The notes beneath the pieces were generated by a model. It had not been told where the DNA came from. It made no database searches and worked only from the letters and a program-made list of their open reading frames with translations. A DNA stretch of 64,000 bases, from NCBI GenBank assembly GCA_023105745.1, contig JALGQZ010000007.1, positions 1,318,592-1,382,591 on the forward strand. The letters run 5' to 3'. Of the stretch, positions 21,361 to 34,344 are shown one piece after another. The stretch comes from Austropuccinia psidii. Lineage: Eukaryota > Basidiomycota > Pucciniomycetes > Pucciniales > Sphaerophragmiaceae. Numbering within the stretch: the first letter of the stretch is position 1; each line of letters starts with the position of its first letter. Both the position numbers and the translations under genes were made by a program.

Positions 21361-22169
21361 GTACCCCCCCACCTTGAAATGGTGAGCTCCTGAGCACCAA
21401 TACAAGGTGAAGCCTGTTGAGGCTATTGGAAGGATTTTGAGAGAGTGATTCAAGAGGACTGATTAATGTAAAAAATTTGAAAACTGATATTAAGAATTTG
21501 ACATTTGACGCAGGACTTGCTTGATCTTCTTTTGACATTGGCTTCATGATTTGAATTTAATTTTGAAATGAATGAAAATTTTTGACATGATAATTGACGT
21601 GATAAAAGGAAATTTAAAATAAAAGTAAAATAGAAATAAAGAATGAAACTGAAAATAAGAAAAGAAAAGGAAAAAGAAAAAAGAAAAATGAATTGAATCT
21701 TGAGGAGGTTCCAATCTTCATCACGGAGGTTGATAACTGATTTTGAAATTGGCCAAGGACCTGGAAAGATACAATTGATGCCAGGTGCTCACAAAGTGGC
21801 CAAGGTGATGTTTTTGACAAGATTGTAGACCCCTCAGGGAAGTGCACACCAGGAGAGGAACTTACTTTTGGTAGTTACCACTCCCGCCAGTGCCATAAAA
21901 ATAAAACAAAACTGTTGAAGGAATGAATTTGAATTTGGAATCTTGGAAATGAATTGAAAAGTGAATGGCCCATTGTCCCAAGTGAAAATGGCCACAAGAT
22001 TGGAAATGAAGTTGAAAGCCATGCCAAAGAACTGTGTCTAAAATTGCAAAGTGCTCACAGAGTGGCCAAGGTGATGCTTACAACAAAAGAGTAGAATACC
22101 CCTAAAGGTGCATACCAGGAGTGGGACTTACTTTTGGTAATTCCTCTCCCCACCAAGCACCATAATGAA
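21361..22169 (-). other. Element B 3' non-coding region with polypurine tract
   Basis: Read on the minus strand, CATTTCAAGGTGGGGGGGTAC abuts the 3' LTR as a polypurine tract (21361-21380). The rest is non-coding and includes two ~115-bp diverged direct repeats (about 21784-21900 and 22050-22165), both containing GTGGCCAAGGTGATG and CTTACTTTTGGTA. Confidence 0.7.
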
Positions 22170-25100
22170 TCAAGCTTTTGAAGAATTTGGCCCAGGCTTG
22201 TCAGGATATAATGAATGAAAATCTTTGACAAGTTCAGGACAATTCTTGAGGTTTTTGGTTGGTTCCCAAGTGGATCTTTCTGGGTCTTGACTGAAACCTT
22301 TCCATTCCACCAGATACCATAATTTTCCTCTCTTGAGCTTTGAGTCCAGTATTTGAGAGACTTCCCATTCCTCTTCTTCTTCAATGGTGATTGGAGGAGG
22401 AGGCTCTTGATGCCTATTTGGGATTGTTGACGTCTTGACTGGTTCCAAAAGGGAAATATGGAAAACTGGGTGGATGGATTTCCATTGAGATGGAAGCTTG
22501 AGGTGGTAGGCATGAGTGCTGATTTTCTTCAAGATTGGAAAAGGACCCAGCCATCTTTCAGACAGCTTTTTGGTGGGTCTTGTTGATTTGATGTTCTTGG
22601 AAGAAAGCCATACCATGTCACCGGGATTGAAAACAGGTGGACTTGCTCTACTTTTATCTGCATACCTCTTAAACCTGTTTATGGCAACTTCAAGTTCTCT
22701 CTTGACATCTTGCTGTACTGATTGGATTTTTGTTGATAACTTTCCAGCTGGAGTGTCTTGAGTGATGTGAACTGAGTCAAAATGAGGATCTCTTCCATAA
22801 ACAGTGAAAAACGTTGATTGCTTTGTTGAAGAGTGGTCAGAGTTATTGTAGGCAAATTCAGCCAGAGGGAGCCAGGTGTTCCAATCATCTTGATGATAAC
22901 TGACATACATCCGAAGGTACTGTTCTAGTATCTGATTTACCCTCTCTGTCTGTCCATCAGTTTCTGGATGGTAAGCAGTTGACAAGTCTCTTAAAATATT
23001 GAGCTGCTGACAAAGGTTGGTCCAAAAAGAAGAAACAAAAAGAGAACCTCGATCACTAACAATGCTTGAAGGAAGGCCATGCTTTGAGAAAATATTCTTG
23101 ATGAATAAATGGGCCAAATCTAATGAAGTGATTGAAGCTATTGTTGGAATAAAAACAGCCATTTTTGAGAATCTGTCCACTATGACTAAAATTGAATCAA
23201 AGGAATTGGACAGTGGCAATTGAGTGATGAAATCCATTGAAAGACAAATCCAAGGACCACTTGGAATTGGAAGAGGCTTGAGGAGTCCAAACTTCTTGTG
23301 ATGAATATTTTTGTTTCTTGAACACTGTTGACAGGATGATACATAGTCCTTGATAAATTGAGTCATGCCGGACCAGTGGAAATCCCGCTTGACAAGTTTG
23401 AGAGTCTTCTCTTGGCCAGGGTGTCCGGCTAGAGGAGAGTCATGCCGCTTTTGAAGTATATTGAGTTGAATTGTGGGGTCATTTGGGACCACCACTCGAT
23501 CTTTGAAAAGGAGAAGTTTGGAAGAGGAATCAAGAGAATAATCTTGGACAGATTTACCTTTACCCAAATCTTCAAGGACACTTCTATATTGAGAATCTTG
23601 CCACACTGCCTTCTGAATTGAATCAATCAAGTTTGAAAATGAATCCACCTTGACTGCAAAAAACTTTGAAGTTTGAATTTCATCTTGCTTGATTATCTTC
23701 TGATAGTTCATTGGATTCTTGCTGATGAAATCCTCCCCCCTCTCTGGGTAAACGTCGTCCCGACGTGACAAGGCATCTGGAAGGGTGGCCAAGCGGCCAG
23801 GGCGGTAAGTGATTGAGAAATGGAATTCAGATAAAAATTCAGCCCAGCGGGCTTGACGGCGAGTGAGAATCTTGGAAGACATAAAATATTGAATAGATGA
23901 ATGATCGGTGAGAACTTCAAAAGGGGAAGAAATAGAAAGAAGAAAAGCTCTCCAGCGCTTGAGAGCCCAGACTATGCCAAGGAGTTCCTTGTCATGAATC
24001 TCATAATTGAGCTCAGCTGGGAGAAGCTTGCGGCTATCAAATGCAATGGGATGTTTTCCTTAGTCAGAGACCTGACTCAGTACAGCACCCAAGGCATAAT
24101 CTGATGCATCGGTCTCTACAATGGTGGGTAGAGAAGGATTGAAGTGAGAAAGGATTGGAGCAGTGGTGAATGCCTCTTTGAGTTGATGAAACTGTCTAAG
24201 AGCTTCCTCATTGAGGGGAAAACGGGAATCTTTCTTGAGGAAACTTGTGAGTGAACTAATTTTCTTTGAATAATTCTTGATGAAACGGCGGTAAAAATTG
24301 GCAAAGCCAAGGAATGATTGAAGAGCCTTGAGGTTTCTTGGAGGTGGCCAATTGAGAATTTGCTGGACTTTTGCTTGGTCCATCTTGAGGCCTTCAGAAG
24401 AAACTACATAACCAAGATATTCCACACTTGAAACATGAAATAGGCATTTGGACGCCTTAGCAAAGAGGTTATTGGCTCTGAGTCTGGAAAGAACAGTGGA
24501 CACATGAGTGACATGTTCTTCCTCAGATTTGGAAAAGACCATAATATCATCCAAATAAACCACAACATAAACATCAAGAAGATCATAAAAAATATCATTG
24601 ACGAGATTTTGAAAAGAAGCAGGAGCATTGGTAAGCCCAAATGGCATAACCAAGTACTCATAACTACCATATTTGGTTCTAAAACAAGTCAAATGTTCAT
24701 CACCTTCCTTGATTCTGAGCAGGTTATATGCACCACGCAAGTCAATCTTGGAGAAGATAGAAGAACCATTGAAAACAGTGAGAAGCTGATTCATAGGAGG
24801 AACAGGATACTTGTTCTTCCTAGTAAAAGCATTGAGCTTGCGGTAATCAACACACAAACGGAGGCCACCATCTTTCTTTTTGACAAAAAGAACAGGTGCT
24901 CCTGTAGAAGAGGAGCTTGGCCGGATGAAACCTTTCTCTACATTCTCTGAAATGTAGGCCCTGAGTGTATCTGACTCTTGGTTTGATAAAGAGTAGATCA
25001 CCCCAACTGGAGGTAGAGACCCCTCCAGCTTGATATGATGATCACAGGCGCGGTGAGGAGGAAGTTTCTCTGCTTTCACCTTGGAAAATACATCCAAGTA

Positions 25101-25871
25101 TTGGTGATATACAGAAGGAACAACCTTCATCACGGTTTCTATTTCTTCTGGCTCTTCCTCTTCATCCCACAACTCCTCCAGGGAGTCATGATAAGATGAA
25201 GGAGGAAGGTCCATATTCCCAAAGAAGAGATGAAGTGAAGATACAGAATTATCTTCTCCAACATCTTGAATCTCTTTGAAGACTTCATCTCTAGATGATA
25301 GTAATGACTGATGGGAATTAAGGGAAGGAATATGGACAGAAGACGGAAAAGATGGTGTTCTAGAATCACCAACCAGAGCTGCACATGATTTGGCAGAAGA
25401 AAAGTCATTACTGAAAGAACTTGAAGGATCATTATAGTCCTTATGATCAGAATTAAAGGTGATCAATCCTTGCCTCCAATCAATAAATGGATTAAAATGA
25501 TTAAGAAAGTCAAAGCCCAATATGAGGTCTTCTCCCTTGGGAGTATCAATGACTAAAAAGTCCCATTCAAAGCTTGGGAAGGAAGGGAGCTCAACCATAT
25601 ATTTAGTATGGTGAGTAACAAATAAAGAAGGAGACTCAGAGGAGTCAAGAATAATAAGGGGAATCTTCTCCGGGAGTTCTGACATGGTCAAAGAATACTT
25701 GTGAACAAACTGCTTTGCAATAAATGAGTTGGTAGCACCAGAATCAATGAGAATACTGTAAAACATATCAGAGAGAGAAGAAAAAACAAAAAATTTAAGA
25801 GAATTCTTGACACCAGTATTCAGAATGCACAATTGTGCTCTGGATGGAAAACTGTGAAGACCATTGAACAC
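22170..25871 (-). pseudogene. Element B Pol: protease, RT, RNase H, integrase, chromodomain
   Basis: One frame of 1,234 codons broken by a single TAA at 24062-24060. From the first codon at 25871: protease DSGAT (residues 43-47); RT with LPPHRACDHHI entry, MPFGLTNAPASF and YLDD (439-442); RNase H from ETDASDYALG (~588) through the interrupted middle to PDALSRR; integrase zinc finger (HDSPLAGH..CQQC), core Asp residues in MDF and SDRG and Glu in HPETDGQTERVN; C-terminal chromodomain WEVSQILDSKLKRGKLWYLV ... STWEP. Chromodomains of chromoviruses direct integration to marked chromatin. Gag lies in a different frame just upstream and the two nearly abut (Gag stop at 25888), which suggests a frameshift or an indel. 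Confidence 0.93.
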
Positions 25872-25885
25872 AACATGATCTTCAC

Positions 25886-27206
25886 TCAGGCTTTTCCCTG
25901 GCTGGGAAATTTGCCTGACGGTTGGGTAAGCTTGTTTTGAGGCCTTTTGAAACAGGACTCAAGACTATGCTTCCCACCACAATAGGTAAAAAGACCCTCC
26001 TTGATTCTTCTTTCTTTTTCAGAGTTCATGAGCTTGAAATCTTTATTCAACAAAGAAGAATGGGGCTTGTCCCTCTTCTGAAAATTCTTCTTCTTCTTAT
26101 GACTTGAACTTGAAGAATTTTGAGGATGAGAAGAACTTGACTTTGAGGCTTCTGGCTTCTTCTCTTGATGATGACTCTTTTCATTTTGCCTCTCATGGTA
26201 CCTGGTATCAAGTTCCAGGGTAACGTCCATTAAGTCTTAAAGAGAGTCAATTCTTGAAGGATGGGAGGCCAATTGATCCAAAATCCTGGATGGCAATCCC
26301 TTCCTGAAATGATGGATGAGAGCTCTTTCACCCCAATCCCCGATTCTTGAGACTAAGCTTCTGAAATCAGCAATGTATAAGGATACATGCCCACCTTCTT
26401 TCATTCTTAGAGAATCCAACTCAGCTTCTGCTTTTCTGACTTCATTCGGGTCACCAAATAGAGTGAAGAGTTGAGATTCGAACAAAGGCCAAGAATTGAG
26501 AAGGTAATTTGAATCTTGATTGGTGAGATTAGAAAGATAAGGCTCAATCCATTTTGCAGCCCTGCCAATGAGAAATGAAGTGGCATAAAGGACCTTCTTT
26601 CTGTCTTGAGCGAAGTTTGCCGGATCATTGTGAAAAATCAATTGAAAAGACTGAATAAAGCTTCTAACTTTGAAGGGCTGAGTCCCATCAAAGCATTCCG
26701 GTGCCTTCATAGATGGAGTCTTGAAGGCTGGTGGTCTTGATGCTTCAGAAGATGAAGCTGCTTGAAGATTGGCCATAATCTGAGTCATTTGCTGCATGAT
26801 GGCCAATAAAGATGGTTCAGACTGATGAGAGACAGGCTGATTAGACTGGGCTAGAGTTGGCCCTCCAGTACCTTGGGATGCCTCCACCGGAGCAGGGACA
26901 CCTTCAGTACCATCAGAGTCTTCCTCTTCCACAGAATTCTCCTCCTCCTCTTCACCATCTTCACCTGGACCCTTGAAAATAGTCCTTGAAGTTCCTGGAA
27001 ATCCGCCAACTACTCCTGAGAATGAACATGATCTTCTTGGCGCTCTTCCTTCCTTCCTGGATGGTGCTGCTCCTTCCATGCGGGGCCCTCAGTTGAGGAA
27101 CTGCTGGGGTGCCATCTAGAGGAGCTCTTGGAGTTGGAGTGAGAACAGCTTGAGCTCTGGCCTGAGATCTTGTCTGTCTTGCCGGAGGTGAGTGTTGAAC
27201 AGGCAT
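25886..27206 (-). pseudogene. Element B Gag
   Basis: It opens at ATG 27206 (MPVQHSPPARQTRSQARAQ), shifts frame near 27090, continues as the frame from 27079, has a TAA at 26239-26237 (in ...IDSL/DLMDVT...) and ends at 25886. The middle contains a retrotransposon Gag capsid-type helical domain (FDGTQPFKVRSFIQSFQLIF through FRSLVSRIGDWGERALIHHF). The tail is Ser/Lys-rich with a partial zinc knuckle YCGGKHSLESC lacking a full CCHC set. An acidic EEEEENSVEEED run follows the N-terminus. Confidence 0.85.
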
Positions 27207-27977
27207 GATATCAGGAATAAAATGAAATAAATGAATTAAAAATTAAAATTTGCTTGAAGTGAAAAGAGTCAACAATCAAATCTTGAGGAAAATCAATGAA
27301 TCAAAATGAAAATCTTCAAGTACATCAATGAATCAAAATAAAATGAAGTCTTGAAGTCAAATCAAATCAATGTCTTGAAGTAAATCAATGAATCAAGGTC
27401 AAATGAGATCTTCAAGTCAATAGTTCAATCAATCAAATCAATCAAAATCAAAATCTTGCAAAATCAATCAATCAAATGAAAATCTTGAAGAAAAATCCAT
27501 TTATGTCAAAATTCTTGATGTGAAAAATCAGCAAAATCAATGAAATCTTCAGGTCAATCAATTCTCTTGAGGTCAAAATCAAATATGTCAAATCAATCAA
27601 TCAATCAAAATCAAGTGAATTATTCTTTAAAAACCAAAATTCTTGAAGAATTAATCAATTATGAATCTTGATGTGAATAACGTGTCTGAATATCTTGATG
27701 AAAAATTTGAAAATCAAAGAAAATCAAGATGACGCCTGAATTATGAATGAAATGAAAATTGATGATTTGAAAAAGATTTTAAAAAGAATAACAAAAATAA
27801 AAAATGGGTCAGCTTTCAATTTTCAAAATGAAGAATGAATGAATGAAAATTGAGAGGTGACGATGAATCATTAAGTTCATAAGCATAAAAGAATCATAAT
27901 TTCGATGAAATAAGTGAATGAAATTATAAAGAAAGAATGAACAGAATGAAAAAGAAATTATGAGTTAATTAATATAA
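27207..27977 (-). other. Element B 5' leader with cryptic simple repeats
   Basis: Between the 5' LTR and gag. It is made largely of AATCAA, CAATGAATC and TCTTGAAGTCAA-like words (27250-27720). On the minus strand the first leader bases after the LTR (TTATATTAATTAACTC) do not look like a tRNA primer site I know. Confidence 0.6.
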
Positions 27978-29467
27978 TGTCACAGGGGCTCTTGGACAGA
28001 AATACAAGAGTGGCCTGGCACTCAGCAATCAGGGAACTCACTTGGAAGACTCCAAAGAATAAAGAAATAAAAATAAAGAATAAATTCCTCTAAAAGATAT
28101 GCAGGTACAAGATGAGATGCAAAAGAGGAAAGGGAAGCCAAATGGCCAAAGAGCCAACCAAGTAAGTCCTTAATCACTGTTTCAACCTGCCAAAAATGAA
28201 TAATGGAGTTAGTAAGGATATGACCACCAAATATCCATTGACAGGTGAAGAAAGAGAAAGAGAAAGGTGCTAAATGACTGACTTAATAATATCAGTATTT
28301 GCTTCACTAAAAATGAAAAGAAAATAAAGATAAGATAAAATCAAAATATATTAATTAACTGGGGAAAACCCCCCAGGGTGGAAAGGGTAGCCGGTATATG
28401 TGAAAAGTTGGGAGCTTGAGTTCTTCAGGCTGAAAACTGATCTGTATTGATCCTTGAGGCTGTATTGATTCTTTTGGGAATTGATACAGCTGGCTAATGT
28501 TGAAATTGAATTGGGTTGAATGAATTTCCCTTGATTGAAAATGAAAATACAGTTCTTGATGGATCCAGACTGTATTGAAATGAATATGGTTGCCAAGATG
28601 GATTGAGTGGAGCTTTGACACTTGACAACTTCTTTTTGGCACTGCCTCTTGAATACACTTGAGAATGAATTGAAAGTATTCCCTTGGAAGGAATACTTGG
28701 AATTAGAATAACCAATGGCTGCTTGATGGCGTCATTGGTCTTTGACGCTGAAACACTTGCTCTTGAGCCTTGATGATTCCTCTGAATGATTGGGTTCCTT
28801 GATGACGTGATGAGATGTTGGAATGTCGAAATGAGCATTTGATATTGCCACCATTGAATTGCTGTTGAAAAATGATGCACAATGATATATAACATCATTT
28901 ATGGCATATTGGTTGATTGGCAGGAAGATTACGTCCAAAGGTCTTGAGGTGGAAAGGCAGAGGGAAAAGGATGGATGTAATGGCTTCAGAGCTTGGAATG
29001 GTGTTTCTGGGCCTTTTGGGATTTTTGGCCATTTTTGGGTTCTGTGCCAAAAACTGGCCCAAAAGGCGGGAAAGTGTCTTTTGGACACTTTGCGTCAAAG
29101 TGCGCAAAAATGCGCAAAATGCGCAAAAGTGCGCAAATGCGCAAAGTGCGCAAAAGTGCGCAAATGGGCAAAAATGCGCAAATGCGCATTATGAGCCCAA
29201 ATGGCCAAAAACAGCCATTTGGGCCATTTCCCCTGGTTTTGAGGGAAATGACCAGAAATACCCATTTGGGCATAAATTGTTTATGGGTGCTGGATTGAGG
29301 TGAAGGGCCATGAAGGCCCCAAAACACAAATGGCCATAAATGGTCCATGAGATGATGACGTGGCCATATTGGCCACTGGTGATGGATATGGCCAATTGGC
29401 CATAAAAGGACCGTGGCTTGATATGCCATATGGGGATCCAAGGAAGTGAATTGCCATGGTTGTGACA
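27978..29467 (-). repeat. Element B 5' LTR
   Basis: Nearly identical to 19865-21360. It differs in the TGCGCAAA array (~29100-29188) and by an ATTGTTTATGGG for ATTGCCGCTATGGG change near 29276. Confidence 0.95.
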
Positions 29468-29472
29468 AATGT

Positions 29473-30790
29473 TTTTGATGCATCTGAGGGGAAAATAGAG
29501 TAAAAAGAGCTCTATTTATAGTAAATACCTCCCTCCTAGAGTCCAACAGGCTTCTAGTAGACGTGTACTGATCATATCCACTGGATTTGATCAATATTTT
29601 AAGGTTTGGAGATGATTACATCATTATCAAACCATATTACATCATTATTACACCATTATTTAGAGTTATCACTATAACTCTAACGTTGATGACATCAGAG
29701 GCTTGGCAGAACCCCAAATTTCGTGGATTTTATTAGTTTTAATCATAAACTAATAGTATTCACCAATTTTATCACTCTTAAGACTGTTAAACTTAAATTA
29801 AGGTTACTGTGAGTGATCATAACTGCTCAAATTAAGCTCAAACTTTGATCCTCAATAACTTTTAAGATTTACACGCTACAGCAATTCAGAGAGTGAATTC
29901 TGATATCCTGGCATAACCTTATTATGCTGCCAAGAGCTTTTCATTACATCATCAAAACTCTAATTTTGATGATTTTTCTTGTAACTCATTGTTTCTGTTG
30001 AAATTCAATATTTTAAAATTCAAACCTTGATTTCAGGGGGTTATACCCTGAATTTAATAATAAAAATTACATCATTCTTCATGAATGAACTATTAGAATC
30101 CAACTGTATACTTCTTTTTTAAGTTTGGAACACTTTCACAACAAAGTGGTCAACAGCTCTGTTGATTTTTATCAATATTTCATCATAGGTTTTAACCTTG
30201 TTTATAATTTGTAAAATAAAGTTCATATCTGTGTTCGTACAGTAATTCCGTGGTAACTTTATCTTTGGTTCATCATTCTATCATGTATAGTTTAAGAGAT
30301 ATTAGCTATGATCCTTGAATATATGCGTTGACCAAAAAGGTGCATATATTCAGGTTAATTCCTTAAGTATTAACTTTGGAAATTAGCTTATTAATTGTTT
30401 TATGTGTGTACGTTTGTGGGGAATCCACTGGTACAGTTTATTTCACATGTTGTTTAATTAGTTTCTGAGATAAATAAGGTTTTATGGTTTTTATAAGGTA
30501 TTATACCTTATAATTCATTAAATATTGAATTTAGAGATATGCCATAAAAATGGTATATGTGTATTTTACCATGGGGAATCCAATGGTATAATTTATTCTA
30601 CATGTTGATTCATTGCTTTTTAAGTTAAACCAATTTTTGTACCAATTTATGGTATTTTTTGTATATTTAAGTAATTATTTTTAATGTATAATTATTCTAA
30701 GTAATTTTAATATAATTATATTAAAGGTATAATTACTCTGAGTCTTTTTGTGACCTTATTGGGTATGTGGTCATATCTCAAAGGCTCACA
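29473..30790 (-). repeat. Element C 3' LTR, proximal part
   Basis: Continues C's 3' LTR after element B, from TTTTTGATGCATCTGAGG to GGCTCACA, matching 49760-51055. Immediately to the right, TTCCCTACCACCAAAAAAG is the polypurine tract in minus orientation. Confidence 0.92.
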
Positions 30791-30908
30791 TTCCCTACCA
30801 CCAAAAAAGATTGTACCACAATCTGATATGTGTGATTAGGGTATCATCCACTGTCCTACCTCTTCATTAGACTTTATCAGTCCTGAAGCTCAATAATGCT
30901 TGATTTTG

Positions 30909-33900
30909 TTATTCTTTAGGTTTTCTTTCATGTCTAAACCTCCTCAGTAGTTTATCTGCATTTGTTATATCTTTCTCAAGTAGCCATTCATCTTCTTGAG
31001 TTGGATCTCTATACCTTACAAGGTATTCTCTTTCTTTTTTGTTTCTTGTCCTTCTTTCTTTAAGGACTTTTACAATTCTTTTTTCTTCTCCTTCTTCCAA
31101 AGGGGGAATTTCAAGTGGGGGTTTATTTCTTAGTGGAAATAGTTCCTTGTCACTTGAGCTGTAAGGTTTTATAAGACTTACAGGGAACGTTGGGTGTTTA
31201 TTCATTAAATCACCTGTAAATTCCAATTGTACAGCATTGGGTCCATGAAGTGCTTTTACCATAAATGGTCCTGAAAAGGAATCTTTCAATTTCTTTGGTC
31301 CTTTTATGTTATTAAATTTAAGAGTTGATACTAATACCAAATCTCCTATTTTGAAGTCAGGTGGTTTATGACTTTTGTCCCATCTTTCTTTTGCATATTT
31401 GAAAGAGTCTTGCATGCAGCTGTTTGCATGGTGTCTTGCTTTGTCAAGCATTATCTTAAAACTGCTTGCTGTTGGATGTATGTCCACTAAGTCCTTTTTG
31501 AGGGTATCATAAGGAAGTCTTGGATTCCAACTTTTCTCTAGCATTGCTGGTGTTTTGCCAGTAGAAGAATGGATTGATGTCTTATATGCCAGTTCAAGTG
31601 CTGGTATTAGTGTACACCAATCATGGGTAAAACCATCAGAATCTTTGAATTCTAGCCCATAAGCACAGAATCTTCTGATCATGTCTTCTAAAGTCTGTAT
31701 CATTCTTTCTGCTAAACCATCAGTCTGGGGATGGTAAGCTGTTGAGAATGATAGCTTTGTCCCAAATAAGTTATGGAGATTTGTCCATAATGCTGAAGTG
31801 AACTTTGTGTCTCTGTCACTTATAATATTTTGGAATAAGCCTGTGTGGCTAATGACTTTATTCCATATCATTATGGCTGTATCCATAGCTGTGTCATCTT
31901 TATGACATGGTAAGAACATGGGAGTTTTACTGTACCTGTCAACTAACACTAGACATGCATTGCAGCTCCTGTCTCCTCCTGGAGGTAGTGCTGTTAGCCA
32001 ATCCATATGAACTATTTCCTATGGGGATTTTGGTTCTTGGATTTGGATCATCATTCCAAATTTCTTTCCTGTCGCTCTGTTGGCTTTTTGACATCTGTCA
32101 CAGGTTTGGAAGTACTCTGCAACATCTTTCTTCCAATTTGGCCACCAAGAGCATGTTTTCACCCTCTCTAGTGTCCTATCTTCTGAGAGATGTCCAGATG
32201 CAACACTATCATGACACTCATGTAAAATAGTGTTTATTAGTGTTCTATCTGTTAAGGCCATAACACATGTGTGTTTTGTTCTATGGTAAAGGATTCCATC
32301 AAGGAGGTGGAATCTTCCTTCATCATATGCCTTTTTCCATGTTTCATCTAGTTTTGATGAAAGTGATGGGTCTTTGCAGTCTTTCATTAGAAGTTGACTT
32401 AAGATATGGCAATTTTTGTCTATCTTATAGCTGTCTTTAACTTGGTTAAAGAATTCTGTGCCAATGTCTGTGACACATATTCCTTCTATATGGTGCTCTT
32501 CTTGTGGTACCCATTCTGGATTGTCAGGGGTATTTGCTAAAGCCCATCTGCTAAGACCATCTGCATTTTTATGAATGTTTCCAGATTTATGTACAATAGT
32601 CATATTTCCTCTAGATTCTTGGATAGCAATTTGCCATCTCAGCATATGTCTATTTGGAGTCTTCATATTTAATAGTGATTTCACAGGATTACAGTCTGTG
32701 ATTACATCAAATACTGTGCCATCCAAATAATAATGCAGTTTTTCTAAAGCCCACACTAGGCATAAGCATTCCATTTGGCTTGCTCCATACCTTGCTTCTG
32801 TTGGCTTTATTTGCCTTGAAATGAAACAAATTGGTCCTTCCACTGGTTTATCATTGATAATTTGTGTTTGGTAAAGTGCAGCGCCTAATCCTTCTCCACA
32901 AGCATCAATGTATAGTTTGAAAGGTAGTTTCCAATCTGGCATTAGAAGAAATGGGGCATTTGTTAGTGAATTTTTCAATTCTTGATATGCCTTGACCCTT
33001 TCTTCAGTCATTTCATAAACTGTTTGTTGGTCACATAATTTATATAAGGATTTGGCAATTTTTGCAAAGTCCTTTATATGCTGTCTATAGTAACCAGCAA
33101 ATCCTAAAAATGATTGCATTTCTTTTTTGGTTTGAGGCGTTGGTTTGAGTAGTACTTCTGCTACTTTATTTTTGTCTATGCCTAGACTAAGTCCAGATAC
33201 AACATGTCCTAGTGCTTTTAATTCACTATATGCAAAATGACACTTTTTCAAGGAAATTTTCATATTCACTTGGACTATTTTTTGTAGTACCCTTTCTAGT
33301 CTTGTAAGGTTATTTTCCCAACTTTCTGAGCAAACTATGATATCATCAATATAGATAATTAACCATCCTTCTGATAATTCTTCAGGGAATATGGTATTCA
33401 TCATTCTTTGATAATGGGAAGGTGCATTTTTTATCCCACATGGCATTCTTAAGTATTCAAAAATTCCACAATGGACTATTATTCTTAGTAGTTTCTTGGC
33501 ATTGTCTGTTAAGAAATTTTGATTAAAACCCTTAAGAGCATCCATAGCTGTGATGAACTTAGCTTGTGACAATTGGGTCAATGTCTCATGGATTCTAGGT
33601 ATTGGATATCTGTCTGGAATGGTATAGGTGTTCAGGGCTCTGAAGTCTCCTACCATCCTGGATTTTCCATTATGCCAAGTTATAATGACAGGTGTAGTAA
33701 CTTCTACTTGTTCATTATGTCCAACATTTCTTAATACTCCAAGGTCCATTAATTCTTTAATGTGCACTTCTAAGGCTTCTCTAGCCCTTGGACTGGCTGG
33801 ATAAGCAGGTCTTCTTAATAAAGGTGGGTAAGGCTTTTCTAAATTAAGAATTATATCCACTTCATGTCCAATTATGACACCTAGTGGCTCTTTGTCAGTT

Positions 33901-34339
33901 GCAAACTCATTTTTATACGTAAATAAGAGGTCAATCAATTTTTCTTTCATTTTTTCTGTTAATTCTTGATTGAATTCTGCCTCTTTAAGTTGTTCAGATA
34001 TAAAAAGTTCCTTTTCTGGAATTTTTTCTTCATTATTAATAACTGTGATTTGTTTTTTGTTATTTAAGAAGCCAAACTTTTGTCTTTGGTTATCTCCTAT
34101 GGTAAAATATCTATCTTTTTGGTTGGAGATATCTATACCATAGATTGATAAGTAGTCATTCCTAAGTATGAAATGATTACTAGTACAGTTGTCCATTACT
34201 ACAAACTCTACTTTAATTCTGACACATTGTGAGGGAAGAGGAAAAATTAGTGTTAAATCAATTATTCCAAGGGGCTTCATGCTCTCACTTGCACTACTAA
34301 ATTTGACACCTTGTATTGGCATAAGTTTTTCTTGCCAGT
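30909..34339 (-). pseudogene. Element C Pol: RT, RNase H, integrase
   Basis: A single frame broken by TAG at 32021-32019 (before EIVHMDW) and by the solo LTR E upstream. It shows the RT motifs [23 protein letters not shown] and YIDD ([13 protein letters not shown]), RNase H ([35 protein letters not shown]), an integrase zinc finger ([11 protein letters not shown] .. CDRCQKAN), the core with MDW, SDRD and [13 protein letters not shown], and the [12 protein letters not shown] module. It ends RRFRHERKPKE. No chromodomain is seen. The RT box is YIDD rather than the commoner YLDD/YVDD, as in elements D and H where visible. Confidence 0.93.
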
Positions 34340-34344
34340 TTGGG

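Larger units (their letters stand above)
19865..29467 (-). mobile_element. Element B: chromodomain Ty3/Gypsy element (chromovirus type)
   Basis: 9,603 bp with TGTCAC..GTGACA ends, flanked by a perfect AATGT duplication (19860-19864 and 29468-29472), inside the 3' LTR of C. LTRs of 1,496 and 1,490 bp differ mainly in a short tandem array. Gag and Pol are on the minus strand; integrase ends in a chromodomain. Breaks: a frameshift near 27090, stops at 26237 and 24060, so this copy is defective though recent. Confidence 0.95.

Noticed and set aside
20242..21547. Many frames in the B LTRs (also 28351-29594)
   Set aside because: They are LTR sequence, repeated in both LTRs, with no protein motif.
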